Origin: JARRQB01 sp965368585
GTDB lineage: Bacteria; Pseudomonadota; Gammaproteobacteria; Chromatiales; Chromatiaceae
Assembly: GCA_965368585.1 (NCBI GenBank)
Contig: CBDUNM010000085.1
Coordinates: forward strand, 1-21,355
DNA: 21,355 bases
Direction: 5' to 3'
Shown here: piece after piece, positions 16,270-21,355 of the stretch
Layout: each line of letters starts with the position of its first letter
Numbering within the stretch: the stretch's first letter is position 1
Notes under the pieces: model-generated
What the model was told of the DNA's origin: nothing
Seen by the model: only the letters and a program-made list of their open reading frames with translations
Databases searched by the model: none
Position numbers and translations under genes: made by a program

Positions 16270-16563
16270 ATGAAGAAAATCGACAAATCTCAAACGAAGA
16301 ACAGGCCGGCCAGCATCGAGCCCGACGCCATTGCCGCAGTCGCGCGGCAAGGCGTGACACGCGCCCTTGCTGCGCGTCAAGCCATGGTTGATATGTCTGA
16401 CGCGGAGATTGGCGCAGTGGACGGGGGCGTCGCGCTGGCTATCAGCAACGGCTTTTCGCCGTCCGCGAAACTGCTGTTGCCGATCATCGCCGGCGGTATC
16501 TGGGGTCCAATCGAACTCGGTGGGCTTGCCAACCCGGCGCTGGGCAAAACGACGTTTGGATAA
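16270..16563 (+). CDS. Double-glycine leader peptide, putative bacteriocin/RiPP-like precursor
   Basis: A 97-residue peptide with AGGAG 7-11 bases before the start. Residues 1-53 form a charged leader ending MSDAEIGAVDGG, which fits the double-glycine leader consensus (L/M-S-x-x-E-L/I-x-x-V/I-x-G-G) cut by C39 peptidase-ABC transporters. The predicted core, residues 54-97, is hydrophobic and glycine-rich: VALAISNGFSPSAKLLLP, IIAGGIWGPIELGGL and ANPALGKTTFG. It has no cysteine and few Ser/Thr, so lanthionine rings are impossible. It may be an unmodified membrane-active bacteriocin or a substrate for another modification. The Cys-rich gene follows 11 bases after its stop in the same direction. 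No transporter or immunity gene is nearby in the window. The leader match is seen; the role is inferred. Confidence 0.7.
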   Translation: MKKIDKSQTKNRPASIEPDAIAAVARQGVTRALAARQAMVDMSDAEIGAVDGGVALAISNGFSPSAKLLLPIIAGGIWGPIELGGLANPALGKTTFG

Positions 16564-16574
16564 AGGAGCGGACC

Positions 16575-17009
16575 ATGACAACCGAACGCGAAACGCTTTG
16601 CCCCAGCGCCCAACCCGATTGGGAGGGGGTGCGGCTGTTCGCGGTTGTCGGTGGGACTCCAGATAGGCCGGAAACGGCCTATCTGGATCGTACCCAGCCG
16701 GTAACCGATGAACTGCTCGAACTGGCGGGTCCGGTCGCGCCGGCGGAGATCTTCCGCTTTGCCGCACCTTGCGCCAAAAACCGCTGCCAGCACTTTGACG
16801 GCGCGCGCGACACCTGCCGACTGGCCGAAAAAACCGTGCGTTATACCCAGATCTCAGTACTTAAACTTGCGCATTGCGCCATTCGCCGATCGTGCCGTTG
16901 GTGGCATCAGGAAGGGTTTATGGAATGCCAGCGTTGTCCTCAGGTCGTGACCGTCAACTATCAGCCGTCGCCGGAAATGCGGCGCGCCGCCGACCCCGGG
17001 TCCGTGTAG
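16575..17009 (+). CDS. Cysteine-rich protein of unknown function, partner of the leader peptide
   Basis: A 144-residue soluble protein, probably cotranslated with the upstream peptide gene; AAAGGAG lies 6 bases before its ATG. The N-terminal half (EGVRLFAVVGG...AYLDRTQPVTDELLELAGPV) is strand- and helix-like. The C-terminal half has spaced cysteines C66, C71, C81, C101, C107, C118 and C121 in a frame such as FAAPCAKNRCQHF, CRLAEKTV, HCAIRRSCRWWHQEG and CQRCPQVVT, with two histidines (H73, H111). This suggests a zinc or iron-sulfur site. C9 is an extra cysteine near the N-terminus. I cannot name the family. A perfect 12-base-pair hairpin lies inside the coding sequence at 16659-16686. It could be a modification, immunity or regulatory partner of the peptide; none of these is shown. 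Confidence 0.78.
   Translation: MTTERETLCPSAQPDWEGVRLFAVVGGTPDRPETAYLDRTQPVTDELLELAGPVAPAEIFRFAAPCAKNRCQHFDGARDTCRLAEKTVRYTQISVLKLAHCAIRRSCRWWHQEGFMECQRCPQVVTVNYQPSPEMRRAADPGSV
16659..16686 (+). other. Perfect hairpin with GAAA tetraloop inside a coding sequence
   Basis: CCAGATAGGCCG and CGGCCTATCTGG form a perfect 12-base-pair stem closed by GAAA, a stable GNRA loop. It covers codons for residues 29-37 of the Cys-rich protein (PDRPETAYL), 96 bases after the peptide stop. An RNA role in processing, stability or translation is inferred; no T-run follows. Confidence 0.7.
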
Positions 17010-17014
17010 GGTGT

Positions 17015-17485
17015 TTAGACGTGATAGCTGATGCTGGTATGGGTGGCGTCGCCCATCAGCTTTTTGAAGTCTTCACGACTCATGTGAATCAGGTGGTTGT
17101 GATCGCCCGCCTCGAAATAGATATCGGACTGCTCGAGCAGTGCATCGTCGACCACGGTATCGATGTCGTAGAGCAGGCCGGCGGGCGGAATGGCGCCGAC
17201 CTGGCAGTCGCTGAACAAAGCCGTCGTTTCATCCTCGGTGGCCAAGCCCACGTGCCGCTTCAAGGTGTGGTGCAATTGACCGAAATGTAACCGGTGCGTA
17301 GCGGGCAGAACGGCGAGCATGTACCCGTCGTCGTCCTTGAGGAGTACCGCCTTGGCCACCTTCTCGCCAGGCCGATGGGCGGCTGACGCACAACGTTGGC
17401 TGGATTCGGCGTACTCATGATAGACGGTCTCGTAGGCCAGATGGTGCGATTCGAGAAACGAACGCAAACTTATCGCGATTCCCAT
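17015..17485 (-). CDS. YbaK/EbsC-family aminoacyl-tRNA deacylase-like protein
   Basis: A 156-residue cytoplasmic protein of the YbaK/ProX fold, whose members remove wrongly attached amino acids from tRNA. Typical segments are KVAKAVLLKDDDGYMLAVLPATHRLHF, the central region VGAIPPAGLLYDIDTVVDDALLEQSDIYFEAGDHNHLIHMSREDF (shown here only to mark the conserved GD/EHNHLI stretch), and the preceding LATEDETTALFSDC. The start is supported by AAGAGGT about 8 bases upstream. The 3' end nearly touches the Cys-rich gene (5 bases apart, tail to tail). The exact tRNA and amino acid specificity cannot be deduced. Confidence 0.88.
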   Translation of the reverse strand: MGIAISLRSFLESHHLAYETVYHEYAESSQRCASAAHRPGEKVAKAVLLKDDDGYMLAVLPATHRLHFGQLHHTLKRHVGLATEDETTALFSDCQVGAIPPAGLLYDIDTVVDDALLEQSDIYFEAGDHNHLIHMSREDFKKLMGDATHTSISYHV

Positions 17486-17615
17486 TGTTGCGACCTCTTG
17501 CGATGGTTGGACACACCCTTCAGTATAGTCAGCACAGTACTTTGCCGGCGAAAAATCACCTGATCCCGGGAAACCCGCCGTCGTCTCGAAACAGATCCTG
17601 CGAGACCAAGAAAAC

Positions 17616-18377
17616 GTGAACGATTCCAGTGCAGCGACTGCCGTCTTCCGGCTATACGCGGAATTAAATGATTTTCTTCCGCAGCTTCAAAAAGGGTCGC
17701 AAATCGCTCTGTCCTTCGTGCCTCCGGTGCCGGTGCGGCATCTGATCGAGCTATTGGGCGTGCCCCATACCGAGGTGGAGCTGATCATTGCCAACGGCCG
17801 ATCGGTGGGTTTGGATTATTTCGTGTGCGACGGCGATCTTGTCAGTGTCTATCCGGTGTTCGAGGCATTCGATATATCTCCACTATTGCGACTGCGCCAT
17901 GCTCCGTTGCGCGAGTCGCGTTTCGTGGTCGACGTGCATCTGGGTAAACTCAACCGCTACCTTCGTATGTTGGGTTTCGACTCTCTGTTGGATGCGACTT
18001 GGGACGATCGCCAACTTGCGGCCGTATCGGCGGAGCAGCACCGGATTCTGCTGACACGGGACAAGGCCTTGCTGATGCGCGCCTGTGTCACCCATGGTTG
18101 CTATGTCCGGTCGGCCGCGCCAAAGCAGCAGCTGCGTTACCTGCTGAGACGGCTGGATCTGTATCGTCAGGTTCGCCCGTTCACCCGTTGTATCGAATGC
18201 AACGGTCGAATCGATCCGGTAGCGAAGAAGGAGATCGAAGCTCGACTGCCGGAGCATACCCGCCGCCTTCACCGGGAATTCTGGCGCTGTGCCGGTTGCG
18301 GCAGGGTGTACTGGAAAGGTTCCCACTACAGCCGGATGAACCGTTTAGTCGAACACCTGGCCAACGCTGAGCGGTGA
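17616..18377 (+). CDS. Mut7-C RNase domain protein with ubiquitin-like N-terminus
   Basis: A 253-residue cytoplasmic protein. Residues ~8-90 form the Mut7-C ubiquitin-like domain (RLYAELNDFLPQ, then DYFVCDGDLVSVYPVFE). Residues ~103-245 form the Mut7-C RNase (PIN-like) domain: FVVDVHLGKLNRYLRMLGFD with acidic catalytic candidates, ILLTRDKALL, and a zinc ribbon of CIEC and CAGC before VYWKGSHYSRM. The family is a predicted RNase of unclear substrate. The start is a GTG at 17616; a weak GAGA lies upstream. The gene is divergent from the YbaK-like gene, with 130 bases between. Confidence 0.9.
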   Translation: MNDSSAATAVFRLYAELNDFLPQLQKGSQIALSFVPPVPVRHLIELLGVPHTEVELIIANGRSVGLDYFVCDGDLVSVYPVFEAFDISPLLRLRHAPLRESRFVVDVHLGKLNRYLRMLGFDSLLDATWDDRQLAAVSAEQHRILLTRDKALLMRACVTHGCYVRSAAPKQQLRYLLRRLDLYRQVRPFTRCIECNGRIDPVAKKEIEARLPEHTRRLHREFWRCAGCGRVYWKGSHYSRMNRLVEHLANAER

Positions 18378-18379
18378 GG

Positions 18380-18425
18380 CCTGCGAGCTTTCAGACAGGA
18401 CCCTACGGAATCACTGTCTCGCAGG
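18380..18425 (+). terminator. Imperfect hairpin after the Mut7-C gene
   Basis: CCTGCGAG (18380-18387) and CTCGCAGG (18418-18425) pair, and inner GACAG and CTGTC segments extend the structure. There is no T-run. It begins 2 bases after the stop and may act as a weak terminator. Confidence 0.35.
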
Positions 18426-18496
18426 TCTGGTCCCCGCTTCGCCGCGAACTTGATAAAATCTGTAAAACAAGAGGTTAAGTCGCTATTCGGAGAACA

Positions 18497-18510
18497 TTGA
18501 CGTACGTCAA
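18497..18510. promoter_or_regulatory. 14-base perfect palindrome upstream of the multihaem gene
   Basis: TTGACGTACGTCAA is its own reverse complement. It lies 144 bases before the start at 18655, in an AT-richer intergenic stretch. Such a site could bind a dimeric regulator; none is named. A small GGGA/TCCC hairpin around AAAAA lies just after it. Confidence 0.4.
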
Positions 18511-18654
18511 TTCGAAAGGGAAAAAATCCCACATCTGACTCAGGCATCTCAAAATGCCGCCGCGTTACTTGCATAATCAGGGCGCGAGCAAGTCTTCAGC
18601 ATGCTCCGACTGGAATTTTGCCCATTACATTTTGAATACCAAAAGGTGGCAATG

Positions 18655-21355
18655 ATGAAGGGGAGAACTTTTTCCTTGGGGAACCTCGAGCGTTGGTTGA
18701 TAGTGGCGCCGCTGATTGTTTTTTTCTCGGCTGGGTTTGCGCGGGCCGATCGCGACGAAGCGGAAGACCTTGAAGGTCCGGCGCTGACCATCACCCAAGC
18801 CGAATGGAAGTCGAGCCCGCAGCGGCTCGCCGTCGAGGGCCGCGGAAGCAATGGCGCCACCGTCACGGTGGTGAACGCCGATGATCCGTCGCAGGTGCTG
18901 GGCAGCGATCAAGTCGAAGATCGAAGTTGGGAAACCGCCACCGAAAGACCGGCTCCCGTGCCCTGCCGCATTCGTGTCGTGCAATCCGACGGCGGTACGG
19001 CGGAACGCGATGTCGGCGGTGCGCCGGACGACTGTGGTTCGAGTGAGGTAACTTCCGCTGCAGTGCCGACGGTGCCGAACATCACCGTCGACGACGTCAC
19101 GGTGAGCGAGGGTGCGGGCAGCGCGGTGTTCACGGTGAGTCTGTCCAAGGTGACCGACGAGCCCGTGAGCGTGCAATACGCCACCGCCGATGGCAGCGCC
19201 AGCTGGCGTGAAGACTATCGGTCCACGCGAGGCCGCGTCTTGATCGCCGCGGGCGCCGCGAGCGCGACCATCGATGTACCGATCGTCGACGACGACTTTG
19301 TCGAGCCGGACGAGACCTTCAGCGTCGTCCTTTCATTTGCCTACGGCGGGGTCGTCACCGATGCCCGCGGGGTCGCGACTATCCTAGACAACGACGATGA
19401 CACTCCGCCGCCCGTCGTGCCCGACATCACGATCAACGACATCACGGTGGATGAGGGTGCGGGCAGCGCCGTGTTCACGGTGAGTCTGTCCGAGGCGACG
19501 AGCGAGCCCGTGAGTGTGCAATACGCCACCGCCGATGGCAGCGCCAGCTGGCGTGAAGACTATCGTTCCACGCGAGGCCGGGTCAATATCGCCGCGGGCG
19601 CCACGAGCGCGACGATCGATGTACCGATCGTCGATGACGACGTTGTCGAGCCGGACGAGACCTTCGGCGTCGTCCTGTCCTTCGCGCGCAGCGGGGTCGT
19701 CACCGACGCCAGCGGTGTCGCGACTATCCAGGACAACGATACCGCACCGCCGCCTGACGAATTGCCGGAGCCGGTGAGCCAGGAAAGCAATACGGGGCTG
19801 CTGGGCCGGGATCTCGGCACTCACGTGGTATTGGGCGCCAACGATCTGGGCATGCATTGCGCAGATCAGGACGACAGTATCTTCAGCGTGCTGCCGCCGT
19901 TCAACGTGCTTCACGCTCAGGTCATCAAGCGCGGCTCGCGGCCGACGATACTGGACGGTACCGAGGTGCAGGTGACCTACTCGGCAGCGTCCAACCCCAA
20001 CGATCCGGCGGCCCCGAATTCCATCAACTCCACCAGCGCCAATTTCCCGATCGCCGCGGTGGCGGATCTGCAGGTGTTCAAAGGGAACTTCTGGGACCAG
20101 AATCCTTTGACCGGTAATCCGCAAGGTTACGATACCTTCGAGCCCTTGTTCTTCGGGCTGCTGACGCCCGACGCGGTGGTCATCGACCTCGGTCTGCCGG
20201 CGCCGGAAACGACGGCCTTGACCGCCTGTCTGCCGCCACCGCTCGGCAGCGGGGCGCCGGACGGTTCGGATTGCCACTTCGAGCAACAGGCCATGCCGGG
20301 CATCAGCGATCCGTATCTGGCAAACGTTGCACAGCCCATGCACTTCGACAAGGACACCGGGTTTTTCGCCGACCTGCTGGGCGCGGACGACAGCATCCCA
20401 GGCGTTGCCAATCAACCGTTGGGCGGCTTGATTACCGATGTCAACTGGTTCCGTGCCGACGGTATCCCGATTCTCCCGGTCGACGACATGGGGCGTGGCA
20501 ACGCCTACCCGCTGGTGCGGGTGCAGGCCAAACAGGGCAATACCACGCTGGCGTCGACCGACGTGGTGCTACCGGTGGCGGCCGAAGCCGATTGTCAGCT
20601 TTGTCATGCCGAGCCACTGGATTGTGCTGATCCGAGATTACCCATCGAACTGCAGAGCAGCGAGTGCAACGGCATTGCGGTTTCCCCGACTCGGGTGTCG
20701 GGCACCACGTTCGAAGTGGAAACCATAGACTCCGCACCGGGCTTTACGATTGAGCAGAATTTGCTCAATGCTTCCAAGATCAACATTCTGCGCCTGCACG
20801 ACGCCAAGCATGGCACCAGCCTGGACGCGGCCCGCAATGTGGTCTGTGCCAGCTGCCACTACTCTCCGGCGCTGGATCTGGCGCAAGTCGGCCCGCAAGG
20901 GGATCAAACGGTCAATATCAGCATGTCACGGGCCATGCACGGCCATCACGGCGATCTGCTGGTCGACGGCGCGTTGGTGTTTCCCGACATGCCGCCACCG
21001 GATCAGCGCGGTGTGGGGGAGCAGCAGGACATCCTCAACCAGACCTGCTACCAGTGTCATCCCGGTAAACGCACCCAGTGTCTGCGGGGCGCCATGGGCG
21101 GGGCGGGTATCGTGTGCCAGGACTGTCACGGCAATATGACGCAGGTCGGTAACGATTTCACTGGTGGTGGTCCGCGGGTTTCCTGGGCCAGCGAGCCCAA
21201 GTGCCAGTCCTGCCATACCGGCGATGTGATGGAGCTCAACCGCCCTGCCGACACCATAGTCGCGCCCGACGGCATCCGTTTGCTGCAGGCCTATACGCGC
21301 GCCGAACACAGCGAAAACGGCGGCGACGCATTGCCCATACTGGCGGGTGCTTCGC
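18655..21355 (+). CDS. Secreted Calx-beta / multihaem c-type cytochrome, partial at 3' end
   Basis: A large exported protein; 900 residues are visible and the frame is still open at the window edge. ATG 18655 follows AAGGTGG by 5 bases; ATG 18652 is possible. The signal peptide is residues 1-31 (hydrophobic core WLIVAPLIVFFSAGFARA, cut before DRDEAE). Two nearly identical Calx-beta repeats of 115 residues follow (about 142-363), each with EGAGSAVFTVSL, ATADGSASWREDY and EPDETF. Next comes a segment GANDLGMHCADQDDSIFSVL and INSTSANFPI, like that in other multihaem cytochromes. Five CXXCH haem sites are at residues 647 (CQLCH), 731 (CASCH), 798 (CYQCH), 821 (CQDCH) and 850 (CQSCH), with further histidines as possible axial ligands. 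It is probably a periplasmic or surface electron-transfer protein. Confidence 0.87.
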   Translation, partial: MKGRTFSLGNLERWLIVAPLIVFFSAGFARADRDEAEDLEGPALTITQAEWKSSPQRLAVEGRGSNGATVTVVNADDPSQVLGSDQVEDRSWETATERPAPVPCRIRVVQSDGGTAERDVGGAPDDCGSSEVTSAAVPTVPNITVDDVTVSEGAGSAVFTVSLSKVTDEPVSVQYATADGSASWREDYRSTRGRVLIAAGAASATIDVPIVDDDFVEPDETFSVVLSFAYGGVVTDARGVATILDNDDDTPPPVVPDITINDITVDEGAGSAVFTVSLSEATSEPVSVQYATADGSASWREDYRSTRGRVNIAAGATSATIDVPIVDDDVVEPDETFGVVLSFARSGVVTDASGVATIQDNDTAPPPDELPEPVSQESNTGLLGRDLGTHVVLGANDLGMHCADQDDSIFSVLPPFNVLHAQVIKRGSRPTILDGTEVQVTYSAASNPNDPAAPNSINSTSANFPIAAVADLQVFKGNFWDQNPLTGNPQGYDTFEPLFFGLLTPDAVVIDLGLPAPETTALTACLPPPLGSGAPDGSDCHFEQQAMPGISDPYLANVAQPMHFDKDTGFFADLLGADDSIPGVANQPLGGLITDVNWFRADGIPILPVDDMGRGNAYPLVRVQAKQGNTTLASTDVVLPVAAEADCQLCHAEPLDCADPRLPIELQSSECNGIAVSPTRVSGTTFEVETIDSAPGFTIEQNLLNASKINILRLHDAKHGTSLDAARNVVCASCHYSPALDLAQVGPQGDQTVNISMSRAMHGHHGDLLVDGALVFPDMPPPDQRGVGEQQDILNQTCYQCHPGKRTQCLRGAMGGAGIVCQDCHGNMTQVGNDFTGGGPRVSWASEPKCQSCHTGDVMELNRPADTIVAPDGIRLLQAYTRAEHSENGGDALPILAGAS
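19078..19743 (+). repeat. Tandem pair of near-identical Calx-beta units
   Basis: Two DNA repeats of 345-base period (19078-19422 and 19423-19743) encode the two Calx-beta domains. A run of about 60 bases coding for the PVSVQYATADGSASWREDYR segment is nearly unchanged between copies, with only silent or single-base differences. This points to recent duplication or gene conversion. Confidence 0.88.

Noticed and set aside
19384..20415. A 343-codon open frame antisense to the Calx-beta/multihaem gene
   Set aside because: The plus-strand frame is continuous over 900 codons with a signal peptide and repeats. The antisense frame is a shadow.
1..21355. CRISPR array or rRNA/tRNA genes
   Set aside because: No regularly spaced short repeats and no convincing RNA gene structure were seen on either strand.

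Overview
The window looks like chromosomal DNA of a sulfur-oxidising gammaproteobacterium. The clearest evidence is a complete aprM-aprB-aprA operon at the left end, coding for dissimilatory adenylylsulfate (APS) reductase with the AprM-type membrane anchor known from purple and other sulfur-oxidising Gammaproteobacteria. Order or genus cannot be fixed from this sequence. Several secreted c-type cytochromes fit a respiratory lifestyle.

Layout. Positions 1-595 hold no convincing gene, but contain a near-consensus Fur box (122-140) and what looks like a degenerate intergenic repeat. Positions 596-3826 are aprMBA, closed by two strong hairpins (3842-3862 and 3872-3907). Positions 3995-4867 hold a small protein of unknown function and a SlyD-like FKBP prolyl isomerase, followed by a convergent small protein (4894-5205, minus) and a 242-residue protein of unknown function (5402-6130). 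Positions 6446-8818 hold two paralogous proteins facing each other. The longer one ends a minus-strand operon YciI-like protein / FemAB-type acetyltransferase / paralogue. A 53-residue gene (9078-9239) faces away from that operon.

Positions 9297-12425 are a graveyard of insertion sequences: a decayed IS5-type transposase (minus), an IS4-type transposase broken by one frameshift (minus), and a decayed rve-integrase-type transposase (plus). No living gene was found between 9240 and 12899.

The right-hand third (12900-21355) is rich in secreted proteins. It holds a di-heme cytochrome c peroxidase/MauG-like protein, a convergent secreted metzincin protease, a 97-residue peptide with a textbook double-glycine leader, an adjoining cysteine-rich protein carrying a perfect GAAA-loop hairpin inside its coding sequence, a YbaK-like deacylase, a Mut7-C RNase-domain protein, and the first 900 residues of a large secreted protein that joins two Calx-beta repeats to at least five c-type haem sites. 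That last gene runs off the window.

The best candidate for something undescribed is the peptide plus Cys-rich protein pair at 16270-17009. It looks like a bacteriocin or RiPP-like precursor with a partner of unknown function. No transporter, peptidase or recognised modification enzyme lies beside it in this window.
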